The notes: generated by a model from the sequence alone, not told the origin. A stretch of DNA of 64,000 nucleotides from Charina bottae (GCA_023362775.1 JALMGJ010000004.1:34330929-34394928), one strand, 5' to 3'. Counted from the first letter of the stretch, positions 1-11,925 are shown. Numbers and translations: made by a program.

Positions 1-220
1 TGCAAAGAGAGGACTCACTGGAAAAGACCCTGATGCTGGAAAAGACTGAAGGCAAAAGGAGAAGGGGACGGCAGAGGATGAGATGGTTAGATAGCATCAC
101 CAACGTAATAAACATGAATTTGAGTAAACTCTGGGAGACAGTGGAGGACAGGAAGGCCTGGCGTGCTATGGTCCATGGGGTCACGAAGAGTCGGACACGA
201 CTAAACGACTGAACAACAAC
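1..220 (+). mobile_element. BovB (RTE-clade) LINE, 3' end with C-terminal ORF2 codons and AAC tail
   Basis: From base 3 to the TGA at 210-212 there is an open frame of 69 codons. It contains RRRGRQRMRWLDSIT and ends VHGVTKSRTRLND, which is the C-terminus of BovB/RTE ORF2 as I know it from ruminants and squamates. A short AAC-rich tail follows, as expected for the BovB 3' end. The rest of the element lies outside the window. BovB encodes an AP-type endonuclease and reverse transcriptase and is thought to mobilise SINEs that share its 3' tail. Such SINEs occur in this window. The frame is open, but several residues differ from the form I remember, so this is probably a moderately old copy. Confidence 0.85.
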
Positions 221-293
221 CCAGATCATGATCATCCTTAGTAAAAAAAACAAAGTCAATAATGTGTTCTAATGTATGAGTAGGGCTGTATAT

Positions 294-1013
294 CATTATT
301 TATTTATTTGTTTGTTTGTTCAATTTCTATACCCACCCATCTCAACAAGTGACTCTGGGCGGCTTACAGCAATAAAAACCATAAAACAGTTAAAGCAATT
401 AAAATTAAAACAATTAAAATACAAAATAAATATACATGACTGCCCAGTAAGCAATTAATGGATGTAAATATAGCCAAGAAACGGGACCACTCCCATGTTC
501 GGGGCCCCAGGCCCGGGCACATAACCAGGTCTTCACGACCTTGTGAAAGGCCAACAGGGTCGGGGACATCCTGATCTCTGAAGGGAGAATATTCCAGAGG
601 GCAGGCGCTATGGCAGACAAGGCGCGCCTTCTAGTCCCTGCCAACTGACATTCCTTGGCTGACGGGACCCATAGCATACCCAGCCTACCAGACTGAATTG
701 GATGGGTAGAAACAACTGGGAGAAGACGGTCCCTTAGGTAACCCAGTCCCAAGCCATGAAGGGCTTTAAAGGTGACAACCAGCACCTTGAATTGCACCCA
801 GAAGCACACCGGCAACCAATGCAGCTCACGTAGCAGCGGTGTTACGTACGTCGAATATCCGACTCCATTTACTACTCCATTTACTACCCGTGCAGCCGCA
901 TTCTGCACCAGCTGAAGCTTCCGAATGCTCTTCAAGGGCAGCCCCATGTAGAGCACATTGCAGAAATCCAGACGGGAGTTCACGAGGGCATGAGTGACTG
1001 TGAGCAATATCAT
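294..1013 (-). mobile_element. L2/CR1-type LINE, C-terminal fragment plus 3' tail
   Basis: On the minus strand a frame runs from 1013 to 414. Its protein includes SRLDFCNVLYMGLPLKSIRK, LQLVQNAAARVV, LLRELHWLPV and APALWNILPSEIR. This is the hallmark C-terminal region, downstream of the reverse transcriptase, of L2/CR1-clade LINEs. Beyond the frame the strand carries a 3' tail with a 'gccgcccagagtcac' type motif (seen here as its complement near 335-365). The start is 5'-truncated next to the SINE at 1018. A small in-frame tandem duplication (VVNGVVNG) is visible near 865-890. There is no sign of an independent host gene. Confidence 0.8.
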
Positions 1014-1017
1014 GTGG

Positions 1018-1360
1018 GGTAAGGGGCGTGGTGGCTCAGCAGGTAAGACGCCAGGCTTGTCGATTGGAAGATCGCAAGTTCAGAGGTTCGAATCCCTAGC
1101 CCCGCATGACGGAGTGAGCTCCCGCACTTGCCCCAGCTCTTGCCAACCTAGCAATTTGAAAGCATGCAAATGCAAGTAGATGAATAGGCACCACTTTGGT
1201 GGGTAGGTAACAGCATTCCATGTGCGTCATGCCGGCCACATGACCGCGGAAGCGTCTTCGGACAACACTGGCTCTTCGGCTAACAAACGGAGATGAGCAC
1301 CGGCCCCTAGAGTCAGACACGACTGCACAACTGTGCGGGGGGAACCTTTACCTTTACCTA
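1018..1360 (+). mobile_element. Sauria-type SINE, full length, plus strand
   Basis: The head reads like a tRNA: GTGGCTCAGCAGG (A-box region) near 1028 and GGTTCGAATCC (B box) near 1084-1094. The body ends with a GAGTC-GACACGACT block near 1309-1323, also present in the BovB fragment at 188-202, then tandem ACCTTT units at 1345-1360. This architecture (tRNA head, BovB-like tail, ACCTTT repeats) fits the Sauria SINEs of squamates. I saw no clear TSD. RNA polymerase III transcription and BovB-driven mobilisation are inferred from the family. Confidence 0.85.
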
Positions 1361-1462
1361 GCCTATGCTTACCACGAATTGTTCCCATTTAGGTGGCCTC
1401 TACATGGATGTTGAAGTCCACTAGATCCTACCCTAAAAAGGAAACACACTCAGAACCGGAAG

Positions 1463-1567
1463 TTTTTTCTTTTTTCTTTAGTTCTATTTTCTTTTTTTTC
1501 CTATACTTTCAATTTTGTATTTTAATTATACTTTGAAAAATAATAAAGTTCTTATAAAAAAAAAAAA
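1463..1567 (+). mobile_element. L1-type short insertion with poly(A) tail and 11-bp TSD
   Basis: A T-rich 105-bp segment ends with AATAAAG, a short spacer and a long A tract. It is flanked by AGAACCGGAAG at 1452-1462 and again at 1568-1578. A poly(A)-tailed insertion with a TSD is the product of target-primed reverse transcription by an L1-like machinery. The segment is probably the extreme 3' end of an L1 or an L1-mobilised transcript. It is too short to classify further. Confidence 0.7.
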
Positions 1568-1578
1568 AGAACCGGAAG

Positions 1579-3480
1579 ACCGATGAACTGGACCTCTAGC
1601 TAGCATAACAGCTACAACAGATTACAATCAAAGCACCATAAAAGATGTAGATGCTGATTCCTTTAGTTCTGAATGGTGAGCTTTATCTCAGAAGCTGTAA
1701 GACTAGACTGCATTAATTCAGCCACTATGCTGGTCTATTCTAGAGCAACAGCAATCCAAAGTAAATCCTCGTAGGCACACACTATTGCATCAGGTAGCAT
1801 TTTGATTCTCCACCTAGCAATGCTGCTGCTTCCATGGGCTTGGTTCAGACCCTTTCTGGTCAAAGTCTGGAACTGCAGGTTTACACTTGCAGAGGCCAAC
1901 TCCCTGCCTGCTGTAGAAGCTAGAATCACCTTTGTTGACTCTTGAAACCTCCTCAGATGAATCCTCCAAAAAGAAGAGCATGGCAATTAAGTCCTGGATG
2001 GCTGTGCTCTTTTCACTTACTGACCTGACGTTCCATTGATATTTTTGGGAGGAGAGTGTTCCTACAGAACCCCCAGGGCTTTAGAGAATGCACAGACAAG
2101 AAAAGAAAGGGAACATGTTCCTCTTCTTCTCTTGTAACAGCCAGTCAACACCATCTGCTTCCCAATATTATCTCCCACACTGTCATACCTCTTTCTAGCA
2201 GGTACTATACAATCAGATAATTAGCAAGGTAACAAAAGGCTCTACTCTAGCAACACTGACTTGAACCTATCCTTCATAGTTCCTTAACTTAATAGGACCC
2301 TCCCATATAGTAGCGCTTAAAAGTTTATGAATCCTTTTGAATTTTCAATATTTTTGCATAAATATGACCTAAACATGATCTGTTCTCCACACAAGTCCTA
2401 AGACCAGATAAAGAGAACCCAATTAAACAAATGAGTCAAAAACAGTATACTTGTTCATTTATTGAGGAAAATGATCCAAAGCTACATATTTGTGTGTGGC
2501 AAAAATATGTGATCATACATACACTAACATTGCCCAAATAACATCTTTTTCTTGCAGACATTTATGCAATCATTGCATATATTTTCCGGAGAAAACCCTC
2601 TACAGACACATCTGTATCTGCATTAGCTTCCAAAGGAGCACGGTCCTGAATGGTCTTATCTCTGTAATGCTAGAATGGGGATATGTTATAACAACAACAA
2701 CAACAACAACAACAAATCTATAGTTTAGTCTATTCATATTCTTTGTGACGATGGGTGTTAAAGACCTATTTCCCAGAATTTAGTCCCTGAATTAATTCTC
2801 CTCTGATCTGCTGTTAGCTGGCAAGAAGTTGTTTGGACTTAAGAATTCAAATATTACAATTTTTCCCCTCTGTGATATATTGAGAGATTAATTAGGGGAA
2901 CTGGTGGGGGGGGGGGGGAAGGATAACCCACCTTTTTCTCTCCCTGATTCAAATTTGCTCTGAGAGACATCTACTGTATGATCACCACAGAGCCCTCATA
3001 TAACAACTGCCAGAATAACTGCTAACTTTCTCAAGGCTAAGAAATCTTATTAATATTTTAACATTTTAATATTTAATAATATTTTAACAAGCATGGTGTT
3101 ACCAGTAGCAATCCACAAGTAGCCACAGCAGTAGGGAACAGGTGAGAAGAATTGAGGGCAAGCATTGAGGATAAAATCTGCCCTATGAATAGGTTGACCT
3201 GCCAATTTCCTGCACTAATAGACAAACTGAAAAACAATTCTACTTCAGAATTTGTACTCTCTGAACTTTGCCTAGAACATGCCCCAAAAAGAGACAAAGA
3301 GTGAATGTGAGAGAATATAGCTATTGCCCATGTTTGGGCCTATACCATGGTAATAAGAGTGGTGAAGTGGTCATATTTCTCCATCTTACTTCATTTGAAG
3401 ATCCTCATTCAGCCGTTCTGGTCTAGGTTATCTACACTTTTTGGGACGAAGAACAGGCAGGATAATGATTACTGCAGGCC
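1579..3480. other. No recognisable gene; intergenic
   Basis: I see no extended coding frame with family signatures in this stretch. It contains an (AAC)n microsatellite at about 2689-2716 and a G homopolymer at about 2906-2919. The rest looks like ordinary AT-rich intergenic DNA on both strands. Confidence 0.5.
2689..2716 (+). repeat. (AAC)n microsatellite
   Basis: About eight uninterrupted CAA/AAC units are visible. Such tracts often mark an old retroelement tail, but I could not identify an element upstream. Confidence 0.85.
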
Positions 3481-3499
3481 ACTGTCATAAATGTTTTTA

Positions 3500-5100
3500 A
3501 GATTCTTTGTGAGTTGGATGTCACCTAGACAGAGCCTAGTGAGATCATGGGCAATGTCCTGAAGAGTCATCTGGGATTTTTTGAATTTCTGAAGTCTGAG
3601 AAAGTAGATAAGATTCTCTGTAGCATGAGCTCTGTTACTGGTAGGCTAGATCTATACTTTTCAGGCAGCTGGGGAGGGGATGTGGCTGGATTTGGCAGGT
3701 GATTAATACTTCTTTGTTAGAGGAAGTGAAACCTTGAAGGAGGCAGTGGTGCACCTAAGTCTTTAAAAAGTCATCTTTCAGTCCAGGCACATTAGACAAC
3801 TTCTGCCCAGTCTTCAAAATTCCCTTTTTGGAAAAGTTATTGGAGAAGACATGAAATGAAGTGGCTACTCCAGTGGATGATCTGTGTTAGGATATGTATG
3901 GAGTATGCCCCTCCAGGTCCTATTAAACATCTTGGCAGCATTTGATACCATTGACTATGATATCCTTCTGAACTGCCTACGAACAATTGGGTATTGTAAC
4001 ACCATTTTGCACTGGTTCCACTCCTTCCTGAGTGGGCAGTTCCAATTGGTGATGATGACAGAAGAACAATCCAGCCCTATGGATACTCCAGTATATGGTA
4101 CCATAGCTCTTCAATCTCTTCCCCATTGTGTGTGTGTGTTTGCATGTATATAAACACACACAAAAGCATACATGAATATGAGAGCCAGTATGGTGTAATG
4201 GATAGGTACTGGAGTAGGATGAGGGAGACCCAGGTTCTCTTAGGCACAGAAGCCAGCTGGGTGACTTTGGGCTCATCACCTTCTCCCAGTTCTAGATTGG
4301 GAAGCTGCAGTTCTTGGTGACTGTCCACCAATCTGCATTGGACCAGCACAGTAGATTACAGTCCATAACCTTTAACCTTCAATAAAGACTGATATGGGCG
4401 TGTTTGTGTCTGTTCATCAGATTGGGGTTAGGGGCCATTAGTATGCTCATGATACCTAGTTATACACTGTAACCAGACCAGAGATGCAGTAGAGCTCTCT
4501 TGGTATCTGGAGGCTCTGAGGGACTGGTTGGGACAAAACAAGCTTAAACTCAATCCTTCAAGATGAAGGTAATATTTGTATGCAAATTGTTTGGTTTTAT
4601 TCCAATCCCAAAGGTAGCTCTGGCCAGGATTGCACTCCCTCAAAGAGCAGGTCTATGACTTTTGTGTTCTCCTAGACTCAGGTCTTGCTTGAGTAGCAAC
4701 TGGAGGAAGTAGCCTTGGAGCCTTTGCCCCGCTTCAGCTAGTTGATGGCCTTTCTTGGACCTGAGAGTCCTTACAGTATTATCATATGATTACAGTACCA
4801 TAATGTACTGAATCTTCAACTGTCTTTGAAACTGCAGTTAGTTCAGAAGGGAGCAGCCCAGCTGCTGGCAGCTGTTTAGCAGACAACAACTGTACTGCTG
4901 GCTGCCAATAGGTTTCAAAATCCAATTTCATGTGCTTGTATATTCCTTGTAAACCCTTTATGGCTCAGTTCCCTGTTATTCTCTCTGATCAAATTCTGCC
5001 TGTCCAGTGTGGATACCCGGTGGGGTGGGGTGGGTGCTCAGGGTTAAGGGAGGGGGTCTGAAGGTGGACCTTCTCAGTGGCAGCCCCAATATGTGATATT
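3500..5100 (+). mobile_element. Degraded L2/CR1-type LINE reverse transcriptase region
   Basis: Several frames together show L2/CR1 reverse transcriptase landmarks. At 3925-4065 there is LLNILAAFDTIDYDILLNCL followed by LHWFHSFLSGQFQLV, which is motif A and the following helix. Near 4442-4475 the translation reads as a decayed YADDTQLYT block (motif C). Near 4830-4860 it reads LQLVQKGAAQLL, and near 5060-5095 RVDLLS-AAP. Frameshifts and stops separate these blocks, so the copy is dead. A tRNA-headed SINE interrupts it at about 4176-4320. The 5' limit is uncertain. Confidence 0.65.
4176..4320 (+). mobile_element. tRNA-headed SINE fragment inside the LINE
   Basis: GAGAGCCAGTATGGTGTAATGG resembles the head of the widespread squamate 'gagagccag-ttggtgtagtgg' SINE. 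It is followed by GCCAGCTGGGTGACTTTGGG, a phrase repeated in the related copy at 6222-6462 on the other strand. It splits the LINE remnant at 3500-5100, so it inserted later. Confidence 0.6.
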
Positions 5101-5104
5101 GTAG

Positions 5105-5310
5105 TTAGGGAGTTGGTCTATGACCACGGAGACTCAGGCTCAAGTCCATCCTCAGGGACAGATGTTCAAATTTGGGTCAGACTCTCTCAGCCAAACTTAC
5201 TTCACTGGCCACTTATTGTGTAGAAAAAGTGGAGGAGGCAGTGCTACGGAGGCCAGCTTGAGCAACAGGAAGAAAAGTGGAATATAAATCAAATAAATAA
5301 ACATGGAACA
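5105..5310 (+). mobile_element. Old SINE copy with AT-rich LINE-like tail
   Basis: GGGAGTTGGTCTATGACCACG, a diverged B box (CAAGTCCATCC), CTCTCAGCC and a tail ending in ATAAATCAAATAAATAAAC are seen in order. The layout resembles the degenerate SINE at 41595-41795. Sequence decay prevents a family name. Confidence 0.45.
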
Positions 5311-6146
5311 GCTTATTTGCAGAGGTTTGTTTCACCCCGTCCCCCCAACACTAGTTTTTCATAAAGTCATAAATGCAATCCTGCTTAGATCAGTGTGTGT
5401 GGGCACTGAGGTCCTTTTGCCTGCCCTTCTTCTTGCTTAGTTGGACCTCTGATTTCAATTATGGCTTATATGTTTTATGCTGATTTTTATTAGGAGGTTT
5501 TAAGGGATGAATATTCTTCTCACATTGGGAGGGCTTCTGTGTTTGTACTGCTCTGTGCTGTGATTCTACATGGCCAATATGAAAAATACACATTCTTCCA
5601 ATACAAATGATTCTTGGGGCATGCAGTAACAAAAATTTGACAAGCTCTTTGTTATGGCTGATAGCGGTGAAATACTTCATACAAGCATCAAACATGACTG
5701 ACAAATAAATCTTCCTTGATGCCCACATAAATTCTAAAGCAAACAATCCAAGTATACTCAAATGCCAGCAGAGGGCTCTAACTGCTTCATGAAAATTTAT
5801 CCAAGAAAATAATCGGAATAAGAAGAAAAGGCTCAACTGCATTTTGACAGAAAACAGGTTAGCTTTAGTAACAGCACATAATTCCAAGCAATATCAGCCA
5901 GGAGTGGTATTCTCCCAGTCTAAATTAGTATAAATTAGGGAGCTTCCCCACCCCCCATGCAATGGAATTCCAATTCAAGGCTGGATTACCTAGTAAATAT
6001 TTGCTATTACTAGTTCAGCACTTTCAGATCACTCTCAGGTCCCCTCCTCAGTTTTTAATAGGAAAAACAATGGATGTTTCTTAGAGGATACACTCTCAGT
6101 GGCCATTAGTCCTTCAGGCCAAGGATATGGTTAGTTTAATGAGAGA

Positions 6147-6150
<4 letters not shown>
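5311..6150. other. No recognisable gene; intergenic
   Basis: The minus strand has an open frame of 142 codons at 5459-5887, but its composition (CAC/CCA-poor, leucine/phenylalanine-rich mixture) matches no family I know. I see no splice or promoter context that supports it as a gene. Confidence 0.4.
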
Positions 6151-6188
<38 letters not shown>

Positions 6189-6189
6189 A
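6150..6189 (+). repeat. (TCTG)n(TCTA)n compound microsatellite
   Basis: Tandem CTGT units pass directly into CTAT units without a break. This is a simple compound tetranucleotide repeat. Confidence 0.9.
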
Positions 6190-6221
6190 TCACATTTCTA
6201 TCCTGCCACAAAGACTCTTGG

Positions 6222-6462
6222 CAGTTTTTTTTTTTGTGTGCCTTCAAGATAGTGTTGACTCCTGATGACTGCCTGAACAAGTCCCTGCAGTTTTCTTGGC
6301 AAGATTTTGGAAATGGTTTGCCATTGCCTCCTTCCCAGGGCTGAGAGAGAGTGACTGGCCCAAGATCACCCAGCTGGATTTGTGCCTAAGGCAGGACTAG
6401 AACTCACAGTCTCCCGGTTTCTAGCCCGGTGCCTTTACCACTATACCCAACTGGCTCTCTTT
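6222..6462 (-). mobile_element. tRNA-headed squamate SINE, near full length, minus strand
   Basis: Read on the minus strand it starts AGAGCCAGTTGGGTATAGTGG and contains a B-box region GAGTTCTAGTCC. It continues through GCTGGGTGATCTTGGGCCAG and CAATGGCAAACCATTTCC and ends in a poly(A)-like tract (the T run at 6224-6234). Flanks TCTTGGCA on the left and TCTTTGGCA on the right look like an imperfect TSD. It is a different family from the Sauria-type SINE at 1018. Confidence 0.7.
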
Positions 6463-6775
6463 GGCAACTTACGTAGACTATAAAAACCAAGTAAAACATT
6501 CATGGTACAATATCCATTAAATAGAAAAACACCACCACCCAAACATAAAACGATGAACAATAAAAATAGAAAGTAAACTTGACATGATAAAATCAGGAGA
6601 AGGCTTCTAAAACAGTTCCGTCTTTAAAAGCTTCCAAAACATCACCAATAGAGATTATCAGGAAGCTGTTTCACTGTGTTGGCACCAACACTGATGATCA
6701 TGATGACTTTAGGTAGAAGAAGATGCTCTTCTTAAGCAACATGCTTCAAAATCGATTTAAGATATCCCTTTACAT

Positions 6776-7280
6776 CAGGGCTTTCCAAACTGTGTGTCGC
6801 GACACAATACTGTGTCGCCTGAAGGCCCCAAGTGTGTCGCGTGACAACCCGGAAGCGCTGATGAAAATGCCCTCGATTCCAGCAGGGAGGCGACAATCTG
6901 CCGGACCGATTCCCTGCTGCACAGCAGATCGGCGTGGGGGGGGGGGGGCTGGGGTGAAAATTCTCTGCGCCGATCAGCTGTGCGGCAGGAAGCAGCCCGG
7001 CAGCGTGCGCACAGCGACGCTTTTCGCCTCCCTGCCGGAACCAAGGGCATTTTCGGGGTCCACAGAGCCTGCCCTTTTGAAGGGGCAGCAGCAGCAGCGG
7101 CGTCCTGGAACCCGGAAGCGCTGATGGCTTGCCGCCGCTGCCGTTGCCCCTTTGAAAGGGCAGGCTCTGGGGACCCTGAAAATGCCCTCGGTTCCGGCAG
7201 GGAGGCGAAAATCGTGCACGCATGCTGCCGGGCCACTTCCCTGCTGCACAGCTGATTGGCGCGGGGGGGCCGGGGTGGAA
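6776..7280. mobile_element. GC-rich hAT MITE, one terminus missing
   Basis: The left end reads CAGGGCTTTCCAAACTGTGT and is followed by GCGACAC/GTGTCGC subterminal repeats, as in the complete copies at 27631, 29107, 29902 and 46377. The interior is very GC-rich and carries repeated CCCGGAAGCGCTGATG blocks. The right terminal GGAAAGCCCTG is not found before the SINE-like segment at 7281, so this copy is truncated. The eight bases before the left end (CTTTACAT) have TA at positions 4-5, as in the other copies. Confidence 0.7.
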
Positions 7281-7421
7281 AGCTTGCTGGGGGAAAGGTA
7301 ATCACAACTGAGGAAGGCAATGGCAAACCATCCCGCTCTATAGTCTGCCAGGAAAATGTCAGCGAAAGCGGCATCCCTCCAAAGGGTCAGTAATAACTTA
7401 GTGCTTGCACAGAGGACCTTA
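7281..7421 (+). mobile_element. SINE-like dispersed repeat fragment
   Basis: The segment GCTGGGGGAAAGGTAATCAC, then GGCAATGGCAAACCATCCCG, then GGTCAGTAATAACTTAGTGC is the reverse complement, with mismatches, of 58471-58668. It is therefore a dispersed repeat, probably a SINE. It abuts the broken MITE on its left. Confidence 0.55.
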
Positions 7422-7424
7422 CTA

Positions 7425-7498
7425 CCTCCTCCTCCTCCTCCTCCTCCTCCTCCTCCTCCTCCTCCTCCTCCTCCTCCTCCTCCTCCTCCTCTTCTTCT
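7425..7498 (+). repeat. (CTC)n microsatellite
   Basis: More than twenty CCT/CTC units run without interruption, ending with a few CTT units. This is a polypurine/polypyrimidine tract of a type that can form triplex DNA. Confidence 0.95.
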
Positions 7499-9200
7499 TT
7501 ACTCAACTGAGTTTTAAAAGAGAGCTACAATTGTGTCCGGACACCTGAACTGCCAGGCTTAGGTGTTTTGAAGCACTGCAAGCAGGGGCCACCCCGGATT
7601 CCTCTCTATCAAGGATAATGTTTTCCAGTATTCTTATTCAGCAGCTTATTATTAAACCTATTCTCCAATTTCCACTGGGATCTTTAGTAATATGAACAAA
7701 GGATATGCCAGTTACATGAACAACTTATTTTTTCTCAAATTCCACTACAGTATGTCTTTTTAAGAGTTCTTGCAATTCTCTCCCCTCTATTTTACTAACT
7801 GTTCACTGTTCCTCTGTGAATGGAAGCTTTAGTAGACTCACTAAAAATGTAGCATTCCTCTGCAACTTCTAGCACATGGAGCATTTAAGATTTATCGTAT
7901 CTGTTCTAAATCAGCCCCCTGGACGTTCTCTGAACTGATATCTAACTTTTCTAATAGTGTATCTTAATAAAAGCATGACTCTCAATGCTTCCTAATCTGT
8001 ATGCAGATTTGATTCAAAAATTGTTTAAAAATAAATATTAATTCAGCAATATGTGGTGGAAACTCTGGCTTTCCAGCCATATTTTATAGGGAGAGCAACA
8101 TCCTCATGAACAGAATGTTATCACTTAACTGGATGGACATATCATCCATGACCAGTATTCCATCTTGTCTGGATCATATCTCAGTTAATTGGATCTCAAT
8201 CAATTGCACTGTTCAAGGCATGAGTAGTTTTGCTAAGGGGAAAAAATGGCCTATGACAAATTAATCAGATACTTTAGCACTGAGCTAGAATATCTAGAAA
8301 TAATGAGCAAGCTCAATCTTTCCCAATATATTGGGTGGTTCCCAGACTGATAAAGATTCAGGAGACCTTTGCGTAAACAACCTGTTACAAGCTCCTCTAT
8401 TAGCAAAGAAGAGACCTGACAGTTCACTGATTCACGAGAATTCAATTAGAAATAAAATAAAGAAGGATTTGACCTAATGTACTTTGGAGATATACTGGTT
8501 TAGAAGGGAAATGGTTCAATTGCCAGAATTCTTGCAACCCCAACCTTTCTTCTCAAAAGATCTTGCCTAAAGAGACTCCATAAGAATCATGCTTGGAAAA
8601 GAATTACTTTCAGTTTTAGACAGCTGCAAAAAGAGCTTGACACCCATCCAGGTATCCTCTAGGTAGGTTAGGATTTTAACTCTCAGAAACCCCAGCCACC
8701 ATGATCTTCAAACTTGTCCATTCTTGCATCTGGCCACACAAACATCCAGAGCCAAATGAATGACAGACTAAAATTAAAGAATTCATGATGATTGTGCAAG
8801 CATATGAGATACACACAGAGAGCAACTACTCACCCAGACATCCTTCTGGCAGAATGTCTGCATTGTACATCTGGCAGAGGAGTTAATCTATTGAATGACC
8901 TGAACTAATTACATTATACTAATTCAACAGTGCATGATCATAAGGAACAGTGACAGCCACTGACGTTTGATAGAGAAACGTTATAAGCAGCACAGCTGCA
9001 GCTAATTGGCTTTATGGCAAACGTGCTTCTTTCTTCAGCACATACCACATCTCTACCCTACTGCAACTGAATGAAGTGGAATGGGACTGACATGCTTTGC
9101 ATTATGCTCTGTCTAGAACTGCCCACATTTCAACAGCCTACTGTTCCACTAACCTGCTCCTGTGCTTCTAATATGGAATAGAAGATACGATCTTTTAAAA
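7499..9200. other. No recognisable gene; intergenic
   Basis: No protein family, RNA gene or well-formed repeat is visible. Sequence is AT-rich and apparently unique, with short decayed repeat-like pieces only. Confidence 0.45.
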
Positions 9201-9207
9201 GACCCAG

Positions 9208-9892
9208 TGTCATGGATTCCTTTGACTCCGAGGCTAAGAGGCCTGATGCATCATGTTGTCAGTCCCAGGATGTGGTGTACCATCAATCTCCTGAGGCTGA
9301 CTCAATAGAAAATCAGCCGAAGCAGGTGTGGGAAGAATCAGATGAGGGCCATATTCTAGCAGGGCGCCCAGCCCCAGGATGCATCAGTAGCTTTGGAGAG
9401 CCAAGCAGAGGCACTCTCCTTGGCTCTTTGAGAAGCAAAGCCACCAACACCCACCACTGAGCCAAATCTGCACCTGGCCTCTTTAAGAACAGTTATCAGC
9501 GATTGCCCCTTTGTTGGCAACAATTCACCAACCTCTGATATACATTCCTTCATCCTTGCTTCCTGCTTTGCTTCTTGGCTCTCATCTCTTCAATTTAGAT
9601 CATGGACCACATTTGCCTCTTTATTGCTGCCCTGTCCCATTTCCATGAACCTGTGCTCCATTTATCTCATATGGCTTGATTTTGGACTGACCTCTAAACT
9701 GTGCTGTGTTGTGTCCAGCCATATGACAAGATCTCACTTCCCTGTATTTTCTGGGCATGGGTGCATCTGCAAAGCCAGCTCTCTGTCAACCTTGTAAGCC
9801 AGTGCACTACTATTACTCAGTAAACCACTTTAAAATCAAGCCCAATGTCTTTGCTCAACCTGAAAGAAGACTCATAGGAATAGACAGGGACA
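9208..9892 (+). mobile_element. LTR-like block (probable solo LTR)
   Basis: It opens with TGTCATGGATTCCTTTGACT and can be closed at GACAGGGACA near 9892, giving TG...CA ends. Style and base composition of the opening resemble the block beginning TGTCAGGG at 54773. No coding sequence is present. I could not confirm a 4-6 bp TSD, so the boundaries are provisional. Confidence 0.4.
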
Positions 9893-9899
9893 CATTTCT

Positions 9900-11732
9900 T
9901 TCTGGTCAGCTAAACCCCCTCAACAATATATTATTTTAATTGGTTCTCATGTGTTTACAGTTGGAGAAGTCAACGGTGTTTTCCAGATATTCTGACTGTT
10001 GGCCAGATTTCATGAGAACTATAATCCAAAACATCTGGCCTACAATCTGGTATAGTAATTAATTAAATGCTAGGAGGAATTAATAATACTGAAACTCGCC
10101 ATTATAATGGTACACTATCAACTACCTGACTACTACCCATGAGAAAGCAATAAATCAGACTTCTACTATTACGATCCAACAAGCCGAGTTTATTATGGCC
10201 TGCTAGGTTCCTGATAAGTGCATTGTTCTTGTAGACCTTGCAAGCAGTGAAAGAAACAGGAGAAATTGCTTATTCAGTCCCTGATGAATCACCCTTATAT
10301 CTGCCTTTCCCAAAATAACAATTTTGGCAGAGTGGTACTTTGGGGAGAAGCCTAGGGCCTACTTGAGATGAAGGAACAGAACAGCTTTCAAATGCCCTTT
10401 AAAGAAGGGGAAACATAAAGCTACTTAGCTGAGAGTCATAAATTACCTAACAGCAGTTCTGCTCCAACTGGACATCCTTCAGATGTAAAGATCTTTGAAT
10501 GAATCTTGACTTCTACTGACTTTGTGGATATCTCCAAGCAGTTTTCTTTACATTATGAGAATGGTTTGCCATTGCCTTCTCTAGGATTTTTCCCCAAACT
10601 TTTCATGTTAGCCTACTGCCTACTGGAATTCCCATTAAAGTGCTAACCAGATTCAATCCTACTTAACTTCCAACCATAGCCAAAGTTGGGCAGAAATTAC
10701 CACCTGTTGAGTGCTTCTACCAACCTTGAGACATATCAGATATATTGGACTATAACTCTCATAATTCCCAGCTAGTTGTAGTCTAGAAGCTACCAATTTG
10801 AAGAAAATTGCCATACACAATTCAATATATTTGGAGTATATGTGTCCCTAACAAAGTACAATTACAGAGATAAAATCTGTGTCCTTAATAACCAAATAAC
10901 CAGGAAACTGAATTATTAAATGGTTGTTAGCAATCAATTTGACCCATGGAAATTTTCTACTTTTTTCATAAAAACCTTCAAGGAAAGCAAACTTTGTTAT
11001 GATGTGGGAAGATATTCCATATCATCCTGCCACTACAACAGCTCTGTATATTATTCTCTTTACAACTCTGTCACTTTTCAGTTTCTCAGCATGGTAAAAT
11101 ATTGACCCCTGATCCACTTACCCCCAAAGTTGCTAGGAGATTAATTGTTCATGACAGTGGAAGATCCTGAGTGGGGGTGCTTTTGGAACATAACATTAAT
11201 GCACAATACAAGCAGGCTGGTATTTCAGAAAATAAAACACAGCAGTGGTCAATTTTTAATTAAACTTCTCACAAAGTGGGAACTACTCATTTTCAGCCCT
11301 GATTGATACAGCTTACTTTCACAGAGAATGAATGCAAAGCACTTTTTGCTATATGGCTGTTTTGCTATACTTTGTTCTATTCTGTCTCACACACTCACTC
11401 TTGAATGTTACTTTAAAATGACTGGAACTTCCTGGTCATATTCATTGCCATCTGCCGGATACAATGTGCTAGATTAGTAATGCAATGACTCAAAAACTGC
11501 ACAAGAATTGCAGTAGTTTTTGCTACCCGAGAATTGGCATCTGTTGGTAACAATGGCTAGCCAAATGCCAACAGGCCAATTTGCATATTACGTCTATCAC
11601 ACAAATGAAGGTAGAAATCAACTCCACATGATGGTTCATCCATGCCTGTGATGCTGTAATCATGTTTGAATGCCACATGATTAGACTATAGGGCAGCTAT
11701 TGATTGGCACAATCTCCATGTATTTAAGTTAT
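9900..11732. other. No gene; scattered decayed repeats
   Basis: Fragments near 9980-10040, 10540-10590 and 10740-10790 resemble old MITE or SINE debris, with phrases such as 'actataatccaaaacatctgg' and 'tggtttgccattgcc'. Nothing intact is visible. Confidence 0.45.
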
Positions 11733-11745
11733 AACCTAATCCGAT
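11733..11745 (+). repeat. Left target-site duplication of compound PLE (13 bp)
   Basis: AACCTAATCCGAT here is repeated exactly at 19676-19688 on the far side of the compound element. One extra T at 11746 separates it from the element end. Confidence 0.9.
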
Positions 11746-11925
11746 TTGTGGCTTGAATCATGTCAACTGGATTTCTATTTTCTTAGTGGAAACGTTTCAC
11801 TCCTTATCCAAGGAGCTTCTTCAGTCTGAGTAAAGTTAGTAAGGGAATCCTTAAATATGTTTCTAGGCTGGCTGTGTGACCTTGCACCTGGGGCTAGGTC
11901 ATGGTTATTTTTGAGATGTTTGTTT

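Noticed and set aside
414..1013. Possible host gene of 199 codons on the minus strand
   Set aside because: The protein is the standard C-terminal region of L2/CR1-type LINEs and recurs at 36063-36748.
1024..1100. tRNA gene
   Set aside because: The A- and B-box-like motifs belong to the tRNA-derived head of a SINE; there is no full cloverleaf and the unit continues into a BovB-like tail.
6723..7374. Several overlapping frames of 90-199 codons on both strands
   Set aside because: Open frames arise from the GC-rich, stop-poor MITE interior and do not resemble any protein.
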